Positions 28,086-36,779 of a DNA stretch of 62,742 bases are shown piece after piece. The translations under genes were made by a program, and so were the position numbers. Below the pieces are notes generated by a model. It searched no databases, was not told the DNA's origin, and saw nothing but the letters and a program-made list of their open reading frames with translations. Positions within the stretch are counted from its first letter, which is position 1; each line of letters begins with the position of its first letter. This DNA is from an uncultured Bacteroidota bacterium (GTDB lineage Bacteria > Bacteroidota > Bacteroidia > Chitinophagales > Chitinophagaceae): the NCBI GenBank assembly GCA_903877645.1, contig CAIRES010000076.1, positions 1 to 62,742 on the forward strand. Direction: 5' to 3'.

Positions 28086-28127
28086 ACAGCATAAATATAC
28101 TTTCTTGTTCTTAGCTCACAAAAAAAG

Positions 28128-28157
28128 AGCTGCCGTTTTTGCGGCAGCTCTCAAAGA
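28128..28157 (-). terminator. Terminator after the first Ig-like gene
   Basis: GAGCTGCCG and CGGCAGCTC (28128-28150) form a 9-bp stem with a 5-base loop. On the minus strand a run of seven T follows. The sequence is nearly the same as the terminator after the paralogous gene (30994-31023). Confidence 0.9.
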
Positions 28158-28171
28158 GTATTAATTAGGTA

Positions 28172-30772
28172 CTATTGTTTCGTGATCTTGCGCACGGCTA
28201 TTGTGTTGCCGCTATTGTCATATAACGTTATGAAGTACAAGCCATTGGCCAGTTTGGCTATATTCACTTCTTTAGCATCTGCGATATCTATTTCTTTCTT
28301 GCCTTCTATGCTGGTGATCACCGCACGAACCTTTACAGGTGCGTCGATATACAATACGCCTGTAGTAGGGTTCGGATAGATGTTCACTGCCGGGCTGTTA
28401 GTTACATTGTTTACACCTTCCATAGAAGAATTGAAATGATACAGTGCAGATGTGCCTTTACAGCCATTACTGTCTGTAACTACCACATAATAATATTCAT
28501 CATTGGCTGCGGCAATACTTGGCGATGTAGCCCCTGTGATAAGGCCTGCAAGGCTATCATACCACTGGTAGCTGCTGTAAATATTGTCCACATACAATGC
28601 GCCTGTATAATAGGTCACTATAGGTGCGGGCGCTACATCAACGGTTACGTAAGCAACACGGGCACAGCCGGTAGGCAATGTATAGCTGATCACAGCAATG
28701 CCGCCGGTTATACCTGTTAAGATGCCGGTATCAGAAGTGGCTACAGTTGGCGTAATACTGCTCCACAAGCCCCCACGTGTGGCATCATGTAAGGTATCTG
28801 TAGTGCCGGGGCACATTACAGAATTGCCTGTGATTGGTGCCGGCAGTGGATTGATCGTTACTCTTGTTTTTACAGCACATCCGGGGTTGGTGGTATACAT
28901 AACATCAACGGTATCCACATTCACCCCGGTAAGCACTCCCGACGTTGGAACGATGGTAGCTACAGATGGGTCTGACGATGTCCATACACCTCCGCCGGTT
29001 GCATCATGCAATGTAGTGCTGGAGTTGGGGCAGGCACGCGTTGTGCCGGTAATAGCAGCCGGATAACCGACAACATTAAACACCACTGTGGTCATACACC
29101 CGGTTACCGGCAATGTATAACTGATCGTAGTAGTACCTATTGAGCGGCCGGTTACTTTTCCTGAATCTGCAACTACCGATGCAATCAGCGGGAATGTGGT
29201 TGTCCATGTACCACCGCCTACAATATCTGTGAGATTCCTTACTGAGCCTACACATACGCTATCCCTGCCGGCAATGAGCGCCAGCGGGTTCACGGTCACT
29301 AACCAGGATGCGATGCAGCCTGTGCCGAGTGTGTATGATATATTTACTGCCCCGGTGCCTATGCCTGTTACAATTCCGGATGTGCCTACAGTGGCGATAG
29401 CAGTATTGCCGCTGCTCCAGGTGCCTAATGGACTGGTAGCAGATAAATAAATAGAATCGGTAGCACACACACTGTTAGGCCCTGTGATGCCTACCACATT
29501 CACTATTGCAGTAGCGGCACAGCCATTTGAAGGGTCTGTGTAAGAGATCGTCGTAGCGCCTATAGTACGGCCAACAACAATACCGGTAGTAGCATCTATG
29601 GTCGCTACGCCGGGGTACGTGCTGCTCCAGGTATATCCTGCTGATGCATCATATAATGTAATAGTAGAGCCTGTGCATATATTGGTCACTCCGGTTATCG
29701 GTGCAGGAACCGGGTTCACTGTTACAACAAATGATGCGCTCGGACCTGTACAATGCCTGTTGGTAAGCGTTATGGTGGCATTATAAGTGCCTACAGGTAC
29801 TGTAGAAGGTACAAATACTGTGAGAGGGGATGCTGTTATAGCAGCGCCGGTAACATCGGTAAAGCCTGCTGTATGCGCTGCTGCATCATACGCTATGCTG
29901 TATGTAAGAGGTGTGCCGGTAGCAGTATAGGTTAAGCTGCCGAAAGAACTGCCGTAACAAACATGAGGGCCGGTAACAGGTGTGATGGTAGGCAGTGGAA
30001 CAACAGTAATTGTATCTAAAGTAGCTGACGACGTACCTGTAGCATCAGTAACAGTGCAACTGTAAACGCCGCTTGCGGATATGGTAGCAGGGATAGATAT
30101 GTACGCTGTAGTAGCAGTGAACCCTGAAGGCCCGCTCCAGCTATAAGTAGGGCTGAGAACAGAAGTGCTGTGCGCAGTATCCAGTATGGTTTCTCCGGCG
30201 CAATAAACGGAATGACCGGTGATGGTTGGCGCATCAGGGCCTGCCACAAAAGTTACGATCAGTGTCTGGCTTGGAGAACTGCAACTGCTGTTGATGCCTC
30301 CCCAGTTTGAGTTATTGATGGCCGGCCTCACGGTGTAGGTACCGGTACCGGCGCAGGTACAAGTGGTTGCGTCAATAATAAGTTCAATGACCCTGCCGCC
30401 ACCGCCACCACATCCGCTGCCGCATCCCGGACTTACTATTACGGTATGCGGGGTAGTACCTACAGTGAAAGAACCGGAATAATATACGCCGGTCCTTAAG
30501 GCATTAGCCACTGCTAAAGTCACTACGGGATTCGTACAGGTAATACCTGTAGGGTTAACGCTGCCGCTCACTTTAAAGCTCAGATAAGAATACGTACCAA
30601 GCAAAGTGGAACAGAAGGTTGTCCATGCAGTACATTGAGTTGTAGGAGTTGCGCCTGATATGAAACTCTGGTTATACACAAGTGTTTGTGCGGGAGCTGT
30701 AAAGCCAAATGCAAATAATACCAGCAGGGACGCAGTTAGGGATTTGTAAATTTTTCTCATTTTTTTGATCAT
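28172..30772 (-). CDS. Ig-like repeat surface protein with T9SS sorting domain
   Basis: An 866-residue exported protein with signal peptide (ATG at 30772, or four codons later at 30760). The middle holds five tandem units of about 70 residues in Big_2 style: ITGxxxxCxGxxxxLxDAxxGGxWxSxxPxVATI...GxVTGxxxGTxxISYTxxxGC. Each has one Cys near the start and one near the end, so a disulphide per domain is likely. An additional Ig-like domain lies before them. The C-terminus is a T9SS sorting domain (VNIYPNPTTGVLYIDAP ... GLYFITLYDNSGNTIAVRKITKQ). Such proteins act as adhesins or surface scaffolds; the specific role is unknown. The 31047 gene is a paralogue. Confidence 0.88.
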   Translation of the reverse strand: MIKKMRKIYKSLTASLLVLFAFGFTAPAQTLVYNQSFISGATPTTQCTAWTTFCSTLLGTYSYLSFKVSGSVNPTGITCTNPVVTLAVANALRTGVYYSGSFTVGTTPHTVIVSPGCGSGCGGGGGRVIELIIDATTCTCAGTGTYTVRPAINNSNWGGINSSCSSPSQTLIVTFVAGPDAPTITGHSVYCAGETILDTAHSTSVLSPTYSWSGPSGFTATTAYISIPATISASGVYSCTVTDATGTSSATLDTITVVPLPTITPVTGPHVCYGSSFGSLTYTATGTPLTYSIAYDAAAHTAGFTDVTGAAITASPLTVFVPSTVPVGTYNATITLTNRHCTGPSASFVVTVNPVPAPITGVTNICTGSTITLYDASAGYTWSSTYPGVATIDATTGIVVGRTIGATTISYTDPSNGCAATAIVNVVGITGPNSVCATDSIYLSATSPLGTWSSGNTAIATVGTSGIVTGIGTGAVNISYTLGTGCIASWLVTVNPLALIAGRDSVCVGSVRNLTDIVGGGTWTTTFPLIASVVADSGKVTGRSIGTTTISYTLPVTGCMTTVVFNVVGYPAAITGTTRACPNSSTTLHDATGGGVWTSSDPSVATIVPTSGVLTGVNVDTVDVMYTTNPGCAVKTRVTINPLPAPITGNSVMCPGTTDTLHDATRGGLWSSITPTVATSDTGILTGITGGIAVISYTLPTGCARVAYVTVDVAPAPIVTYYTGALYVDNIYSSYQWYDSLAGLITGATSPSIAAANDEYYYVVVTDSNGCKGTSALYHFNSSMEGVNNVTNSPAVNIYPNPTTGVLYIDAPVKVRAVITSIEGKKEIDIADAKEVNIAKLANGLYFITLYDNSGNTIAVRKITKQ

Positions 30773-30993
30773 TTAATATAAACAAAAGTATCAATAAGCA
30801 CTTATGTGTTAAAGTCAGTTCGGCCGAATGCAAAAATTCGGTCTGAAATATCAGATTGAAATTAAGCAATATTTATGAGTTGCAAAAATAACTCAACAAA
30901 ATATTTTTTTTATTTTTTGTTTTACACTCACATCTGTTAATATATGCATTTATTTTATGCTTTTTCAGTTAATAAAACGGGATGAACAGGTAC

Positions 30994-31023
30994 AAAAAAA
31001 GAGCTGCCACGGCAGCTCTTTTT
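30994..31023 (-). terminator. Terminator after the second Ig-like gene
   Basis: GAGCTGCC and GGCAGCTC (31001-31018) form a stem with a tiny loop. Runs of A and T on both sides let it work in either direction. It shares ACAAAAAAAGAGCTGCC with the terminator at 28128. Confidence 0.85.
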
Positions 31024-31046
31024 GCATCAGTAATGTTATTAAAGAT

Positions 31047-33968
31047 CTATTCTTTGATCAGTTTATCAACCAGTACGCGGTTGCCATGCTCATCATACAG
31101 AGCTACCAGGTACACACCACCGGACAGGCGGTGTATATCTATCTCTTTTGCATTTTGCTGGTCTATAATGACCTTGCCATCCATGCTGCTGATGACGGCA
31201 CGCACAGTAGCAGGTGCATCTATGTGCAGCACTTCTGTAGCAGGGTTAGGGTATAAGGATATATCTGCCTTATTTATTTGGGCAACGCCTACATTGTCTA
31301 CAAGGAATGCTGTTGAAAAGCCTACACAGCCATTTGCGTCGGTTACTTCCACACGGTAGCTGCCCGTACTGTGTGGTATATAGGTTCGCCCGTTAGCTCC
31401 GGGTATGGTTACAGTGTTCAGGAACCACTGATAACCGGAATAGGGCGATAAAGTAGAGAGTGCGCTGGAGGATGAAGTGATCGTGGGAGTAGGTATAGGG
31501 TTCACTGTTACTGTCACAGAGGTGGCCGTAGTGGCAGTGCAAATGCCGGAACCGCCGGAGATGCTTACATTACAAGTATAGATGCCCGGAGTAGTGGCGG
31601 CATAATTATCTCCTGCGGCGCCGGGTATATCAACACCGTTGCGCTGCCATTGGTACAATATAGTACCCGATGCGGTGCCTGTACTTATATCCAGCACAAT
31701 ATAATTGCCAATACAGAAAGAAGGGGATGTGCTGTAGACGATCACCGGGTTAATACCTGCCGTAACAGGTGTAGCCGCAGATGTGCCTACGCAGCCATTG
31801 CCATCTGTTACATCAACCGTGAAATTGTCTGTTGTTGTGGCAGTATAAGAAATGTTCGTCGCTCCGGTAATGGGGACCCCTGCTTCATCCCATTGATAAG
31901 ATAACCCTGCACCGGCACTGCCGGTAAGCACCACATTGCCTCCCACGCAGAATGTGGTAGGGCCCCCGGCGGTGATGACCGATACCGGTAAAGGATTTAC
32001 CGTTATGTCGAGAGTGGTGGCGCATACATAAGAATTGAGATAAACAATAGTGCCCGGGCCAGCGGTTAATGCCGTTACTTCACCGGTAGTAGCATTTACC
32101 GTTGTAGTGGTCGGAGTATAGGTAAGCCACGAGCCGCCAAGGTCGGGGTCTGTATATATGGCTGTACTATTTTCACACATTTTAGCAGGGCCTACTATAG
32201 CCGCAGGCGCGGGATCTATGGTTACAGTCGTTGTTACAGCACAGCTATATGCAGCAGGAACAGTGTAGTTAACGGTATAAGTGAACGTCTGAACGCCTGC
32301 AAGTGTACCGGTTTCAAGGCCCGATCCGGGTACTATTGTTGCATACGTACCTGTTGCCGGCCCGAACGTTCCTCCTGAGGTCGCATCGCTCAACGAGCCG
32401 GTAGCACCTACGCATACACGGCCTGAACTTACGATAGGAGCCGGTGCGCTGTATACAAATACTCCCTCAGTGTACTTACATCCTGTAGGCAATATATAAT
32501 CAATGTTGGCAAATCCGGCTGATTCACCTGTTACAAGACCGTCGGTACCAACAAGCGCTGTAGATGAGCTGCTGCTCCACCAGGTGCCACCGGTGGTGGT
32601 TTCGCCAAGCAGGGTTGTGGTGTTGGTGCACAATAAAGCTGATCCCGTAAAATTCGCAGGTACCGGGTCAATGGTTATCGTATAATTCACAGCAGGGCAT
32701 CCAGCCATAGTATAGGTGACATTTGCAGTGCCTAAAGTAGCACCTCCTATGGATGTTACAACACCGGTAGAGCTATTGATGCTGGTGCCTGCAGGCCCGC
32801 TGATCGTCCAGGTGCCACCTGTAATGCCATCGGAAAGGCCAATGGATGTGCCTTGGCAGATGAGGTCACTTGCAGGCCCGCTGATCGCTGTCGGAGCATC
32901 ATTATCCGTAACTGTAGTAGTGATGAAACAACCTGTAGATAATTGATAGCTGATCGTTGCTGTACCCGCAGAAGCACCGGTAATAACACCGCTGGAGAAT
33001 CCTATTGGAACCGCAGTGGGGTTGTCGCTCAGCCAGTTACCGCTGAATGTGGGGTCAGTGAATGTAAATGCGTTGCCTGTACATATATTGCTGATACCAA
33101 CAATAGGATTAGGTATAGGGTTCACAACCACCGATGCTGTAGTAGAGGTCACGGTAGTGCTGAAAGTGCCACAGGCGTTTATTGCGGTCAGTGTATACAC
33201 GCCTGCTGAGGCGAGGGTAGTGGTCAGTGTTGCGGCGGCAGTAGTGCCGGTAACAAAATAGCCACCGGGGCCATTCCACTCATAATTTGATGCGTCTGTT
33301 GCAGATCCGCTCAGCGACAGCATATCGCCCGCACAAAGTGTAGTAGGTGATGCCGAAGCGGTAGCCACGCTTGGTGTTTTGCAATAGCTGATCTGCAGGT
33401 AGGGAGCGTGGCCAACTGTACTAATTGAGGTAGTATTGCCCGTTTCGCCCACCATTGTGAGTACGCGGCTTGCGCCACCACTTACAGACACAGATACTTT
33501 ACCGCCGATATTGGCCTGTACAAAAGCTACCGATGCGGGAGTAGAGGTGATGACATTTAATCCCACGCCTGCGGTATAGGCTGCTGAACTCAGCAACGTG
33601 CTACCGCCTGCGGTAGAGGTCATATCGCTATACAATGTGCCGGCAAGTGTCACAGCCGACAGGTCGCCGGGGTATCCATACGTATTGCAGCCCGTTGGGG
33701 CGCCTGAACCGGTATAGGCCGATGTATAAAACCCGGGGGTCACTGCCTGTATCACGCAACCCGCAGGTATAGAACTCAGATCAAATACGGCATACCCTGC
33801 CGAAGAACTGCTACTCACTATATTGCCATCTGTGCGGGTAGTAGTTGTAGAACTGCCCGTTGTATACGAGCCGGTCGAGCCGGTTGCATAGATCGTCACT
33901 ACAGTAGATTGCGCAAACAACGCAGTGCCAAGCAAGCAAAATAATGCTAAAAGATAGATTTTTTTCAT
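31047..33968 (-). CDS. Ig-like repeat surface protein with T9SS sorting domain
   Basis: A 973-residue paralogue of the 28172 gene. A signal peptide (MKKIYLLALFCLLGTALFAQ) is followed by an N-terminal domain of about 170 residues that ends in a strand APYLQISYC. Next come Ig-like domains, including five units with the pattern xxGxxxxCxxxxxxxxD...GGxW...GxVT...GxxxxxYxxxxGC. Two more Ig-like domains with YQWxxNGVxIPGA motifs follow. The T9SS sorting domain is ADISLYPNPATEVLHIDAP with a C-terminal GGVYLVALYDEHGNRVLVDKLIKE-like strand. The sorting domains of the two paralogues are very similar. Predicted to be displayed on the cell surface. Confidence 0.88.
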   Translation of the reverse strand: MKKIYLLALFCLLGTALFAQSTVVTIYATGSTGSYTTGSSTTTTRTDGNIVSSSSSAGYAVFDLSSIPAGCVIQAVTPGFYTSAYTGSGAPTGCNTYGYPGDLSAVTLAGTLYSDMTSTAGGSTLLSSAAYTAGVGLNVITSTPASVAFVQANIGGKVSVSVSGGASRVLTMVGETGNTTSISTVGHAPYLQISYCKTPSVATASASPTTLCAGDMLSLSGSATDASNYEWNGPGGYFVTGTTAAATLTTTLASAGVYTLTAINACGTFSTTVTSTTASVVVNPIPNPIVGISNICTGNAFTFTDPTFSGNWLSDNPTAVPIGFSSGVITGASAGTATISYQLSTGCFITTTVTDNDAPTAISGPASDLICQGTSIGLSDGITGGTWTISGPAGTSINSSTGVVTSIGGATLGTANVTYTMAGCPAVNYTITIDPVPANFTGSALLCTNTTTLLGETTTGGTWWSSSSSTALVGTDGLVTGESAGFANIDYILPTGCKYTEGVFVYSAPAPIVSSGRVCVGATGSLSDATSGGTFGPATGTYATIVPGSGLETGTLAGVQTFTYTVNYTVPAAYSCAVTTTVTIDPAPAAIVGPAKMCENSTAIYTDPDLGGSWLTYTPTTTTVNATTGEVTALTAGPGTIVYLNSYVCATTLDITVNPLPVSVITAGGPTTFCVGGNVVLTGSAGAGLSYQWDEAGVPITGATNISYTATTTDNFTVDVTDGNGCVGTSAATPVTAGINPVIVYSTSPSFCIGNYIVLDISTGTASGTILYQWQRNGVDIPGAAGDNYAATTPGIYTCNVSISGGSGICTATTATSVTVTVNPIPTPTITSSSSALSTLSPYSGYQWFLNTVTIPGANGRTYIPHSTGSYRVEVTDANGCVGFSTAFLVDNVGVAQINKADISLYPNPATEVLHIDAPATVRAVISSMDGKVIIDQQNAKEIDIHRLSGGVYLVALYDEHGNRVLVDKLIKE

Positions 33969-34146
33969 ACAGTTTTATTGAACAATTATTAAATGCCCCG
34001 CAGCGGCGAATGCCTATTCACCACCCGAAGGATAGAGCTTGTTAAAAAAAGCACAAATACTCAATTGGAAAATTAAGATTATTAATCGAAAAAACAAACT
34101 ATATCCTGAAAAACCAATTAACTGGTAGAAAGTTAGTAATACTTAA

Positions 34147-35025
34147 TTAATTTCTCTTATCTATGCCCCAGTACAATTTATGGCGCAGCGTTTTCAGGAA
34201 ATTATGTTCATCAGGCCGTACCAGAGATACCTGGAAACTCTCTCTCTTTACTGCAAGTTGCACATTACTGCGGATGGTTTCGGTACGGGCATCGAGGGTA
34301 CAAAGGAACTGCTCCGTTCGGCCTTCTATCTCAAAGGAGATCACATTGTCATCGGGCACGACTATAGGCCGGGTATTCAGGTTGTGTGGCGCTACCGGCG
34401 TAATAACAAAGCTCGATGTTTGCGGGAATACCACAGGCCCGCCGCAACTCAGTGAATAGCCCGTAGATCCCGTTGGGGTAGCCACTATAAGGCCATCGGC
34501 CCAATAGGTATTCAAAAACTCACCGTTCAGGTAGGTATGTATCTTGATCATCGACGAGGTATCCTGCCGGTGTATTGTAAATTCATTGAGTGCGAATGGC
34601 GCGCCATCAAACAGCGGTATATTCGAATCGAGGTGCAGCAGGCTTCTTTTCTCTAAGGTATAGGAGCCCTTCACCAGGGATAATATGGCGCCCTCCACCT
34701 CTTCTTCCAGTATGGCTGCCAAAAAGCCCAGCCTGCCCAGGTTCACCCCTATCAGCGGGATATTGGTATTGCCCACAAAGCATACCGCGTCCAGCATAGT
34801 GCCATCGCCACCCAAGCTGAAGAGCATATCCGTATGTGGTGGCAGGTCTTTTTTGCCGGTGAAGATTCGGGGAGTGCAGGCAAACTGCATATAGGGTTGC
34901 AGCCGCTCATAAAACTCTTTATAGAAGACCATCTGCAGCTTATTCTGCTCCAGCAGTTGCAGTATGCGCAGCAGTGTAGGCGCATCTTCGGGGTTGAATG
35001 TTCTGTTATAAAGTGCTACAAGCAT
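34147..35025 (-). CDS. nadK: NAD kinase
   Basis: A 292-residue ATP-dependent NAD kinase that makes NADP. Visible family motifs are FSLGGDGTMLDAV (the GGDG phosphate-binding site), GVNLGRLGFLA, LNEFTIHR, ATPTGSTGYSLSCGGPVV and ITPVAPHNLNTRPIVVPD. Length is normal. The start lies 27 bases after the stop of the upstream Omp85-like gene on the same strand, so the two likely form an operon. Confidence 0.97.
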   Translation of the reverse strand: MLVALYNRTFNPEDAPTLLRILQLLEQNKLQMVFYKEFYERLQPYMQFACTPRIFTGKKDLPPHTDMLFSLGGDGTMLDAVCFVGNTNIPLIGVNLGRLGFLAAILEEEVEGAILSLVKGSYTLEKRSLLHLDSNIPLFDGAPFALNEFTIHRQDTSSMIKIHTYLNGEFLNTYWADGLIVATPTGSTGYSLSCGGPVVFPQTSSFVITPVAPHNLNTRPIVVPDDNVISFEIEGRTEQFLCTLDARTETIRSNVQLAVKRESFQVSLVRPDEHNFLKTLRHKLYWGIDKRN

Positions 35026-35052
35026 AGTGTCAGTGCCAATATACCGATGGCT

Positions 35053-36441
35053 TTATTCGCTATTGAAATGTAAATATAATCCATTTTGTCCCAAATGGTT
35101 AAAGGCATACTCAAAACGCAGCTTTATATCGTACAGTGTCACCACATCTATACCTACACCTGCGCTGTATTGCAGCTTATTGCTCAAAAAACTGTTGCCG
35201 GGCCGAGGGCTGTCTATATACCCGGCATCAAAAAACACTTTCGGGTATATCCGCACCGGGATTGCTGTAAAGTACCGCACCGGTATAGCATAGGTGTTAT
35301 TAAATACCTCACGCTTCAGGTCCAGCCGCACCACCCCATAGTTGCTGCCATCGATCACATAATATTCATATCCCCGCACATAGTCCGTCTGTGTGCCCAG
35401 TCCGCCTCTTAAATAATAGGGCTGCTGCTGCGGGTACATCAGCCGGCCCCTGAAGATCACCGAGGTGTACCATTTCGGCAGCGGGTTCTTAAACCAGCCG
35501 GCTTCCACATTGGCATAGCTTTGAAAATGAATACCCTCCAGCCCTTGCCGCACTACTGCCTGCGTCACTAACTTATACCCGGTCAGTGAGTAGTTCCAGT
35601 TATCCACCCCGTTATATTCATAGCGGTAATAGAACTCGAAGAAGCGCGCGCGGGTACTGTTGTTGGCGAAGTATTCAGGGTTCAGTTTCAATATTGTATC
35701 GCTCACACTATAGTCTTTATAGTTCAGTTGAAAGAGATGCTTGGATGCATAGGCAGGCCGGTACAAATAGCTGATACCCCCCTCCAGTTGCTTCAGTATC
35801 ACCGGGCCCGAATAAGTGCCTGCATACACTAACTTATTGGAATCGGTATTGAAATACGTTTGCCGGCTTTGTGCATAGCTTAGCGAAAATCCGAAACCAT
35901 TGGTCTGCCCTCTGTTCACATAGGGCCGCATATAATTGATGCCCAGCTTTTGCGTATAGCCGTCTTCCGCAGTCACAGCTAGTGTTTCCAGGTTGCCCCT
36001 GAAGTTCTTATCAGTGAGCGTCAGGCCGCCGCTCACCCTGCGCAGGTCGTGGTGTTCAGACACCCACCAGGTATTAAAATTCCGGTCAGCAAACTGCACG
36101 ATCACTGATGGTATCACAGGCCAGCGCTCTTTTACAGCTATGTACCAGTCTAATTCACTACCAATGTGTTCTATATGCTGGTCCACCTCATTAAATAGCT
36201 GCAAGTTGAAGAGCCGTAGCTTGTTCTCCGTGTTCAGGCTATCAGTTGCATTAGCAAAGATCGTATCGCCCTCATGTATGCCCAGTTCCCGCAGTATCAC
36301 AGAGCGCCTCGTGATCGTATTGCCGGTGATGATTATTTTCCTGATCGTTACCTGCTGGCCCGTATTTGCAGCACCACCACCTCCCTGGCTATACGCACAG
36401 GTACAAACGAACAGCAACGGGAGCAGCAAAAGGTATCTCAT
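35053..36441 (-). CDS. Omp85/BamA-like outer-membrane protein
   Basis: A 462-residue protein when started at ATG 36441, which gives a clean signal peptide (MRYLLLLPLLFVCTCAYSQ). The open frame extends 34 codons further upstream, but that part reads through the repeat region and is not credible. After the signal there is one POTRA-like domain (TIRKIIITGNTITRRSVILRELGIHEGD, about 30-105), then a beta-barrel with the conserved VRGYEYYVIDG motif near residue 370. It ends in LYLHFNSE rather than a terminal aromatic. A single POTRA makes it smaller than true BamA, so it is perhaps a TamA-like or specialised assembly factor. Confidence 0.85.
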   Translation of the reverse strand: MRYLLLLPLLFVCTCAYSQGGGGAANTGQQVTIRKIIITGNTITRRSVILRELGIHEGDTIFANATDSLNTENKLRLFNLQLFNEVDQHIEHIGSELDWYIAVKERWPVIPSVIVQFADRNFNTWWVSEHHDLRRVSGGLTLTDKNFRGNLETLAVTAEDGYTQKLGINYMRPYVNRGQTNGFGFSLSYAQSRQTYFNTDSNKLVYAGTYSGPVILKQLEGGISYLYRPAYASKHLFQLNYKDYSVSDTILKLNPEYFANNSTRARFFEFYYRYEYNGVDNWNYSLTGYKLVTQAVVRQGLEGIHFQSYANVEAGWFKNPLPKWYTSVIFRGRLMYPQQQPYYLRGGLGTQTDYVRGYEYYVIDGSNYGVVRLDLKREVFNNTYAIPVRYFTAIPVRIYPKVFFDAGYIDSPRPGNSFLSNKLQYSAGVGIDVVTLYDIKLRFEYAFNHLGQNGLYLHFNSE

Positions 36442-36779
36442 ATAAAAACCTTTGCAAGATACTATACATAGCAGGATAAGGAAATGACGGACAAATAAAC
36501 CCAGCACTAAACAAACCCAATCCCCCCCCCCTCCAAACCCCATTCGCGGTAGGGGCCGGGCTTGCCCCTGCCCACCTCGCGCCGGTCACCAATCCCCCCC
36601 CTCCAAACCCCATTCGCGGTAGGGGCCGGGCTTGCCCCTGCCCACCTCGCGCCGGTCACTTTGGGCCGGTCACTTGGCGCTCATCGCCCCGGCCAAATAT
36701 AGTCGTAAACGGGGCATTGGGCTATTGAGCAATTATTTCCCATAAAAATCATTAATTTCATAGTTCAAACGAACTACCC
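36442..36779. other. Intergenic region with C-rich tandem repeat
   Basis: This gap between two divergent genes contains the tandem repeat at 36518-36659, a partial third unit (GGGCCGGTCACTTGG around 36662-36677) and a stretch near 36720-36740 (GCTATTGAGCAATTATTT) that resembles one at 7705-7745. No gene or clear promoter box was recognised. Confidence 0.6.
36518..36659. repeat. 70-bp tandem direct repeat, two copies
   Basis: Two nearly identical units stand head to tail (about 36518-36589 and 36590-36659). They differ mainly in the length of a C-run: ten C after the T at 36521, eight after the T at 36593. Each unit includes the 40-bp palindromic element (36543-36582 and 36613-36652) that also occurs inside the NHL gene at 5160-5199. 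Confidence 0.9.

Noticed and set aside
36444-36613. Upstream N-terminal extension or extra ORF before the Omp85-like gene
   Set aside because: The extension translates the C-rich tandem repeat (MGFGGGG). The internal ATG at 36441 gives a proper signal peptide.
36518-36659. CRISPR-like tandem repeat
   Set aside because: There are only two units, directly adjacent without spacers, and no cas gene in the window.
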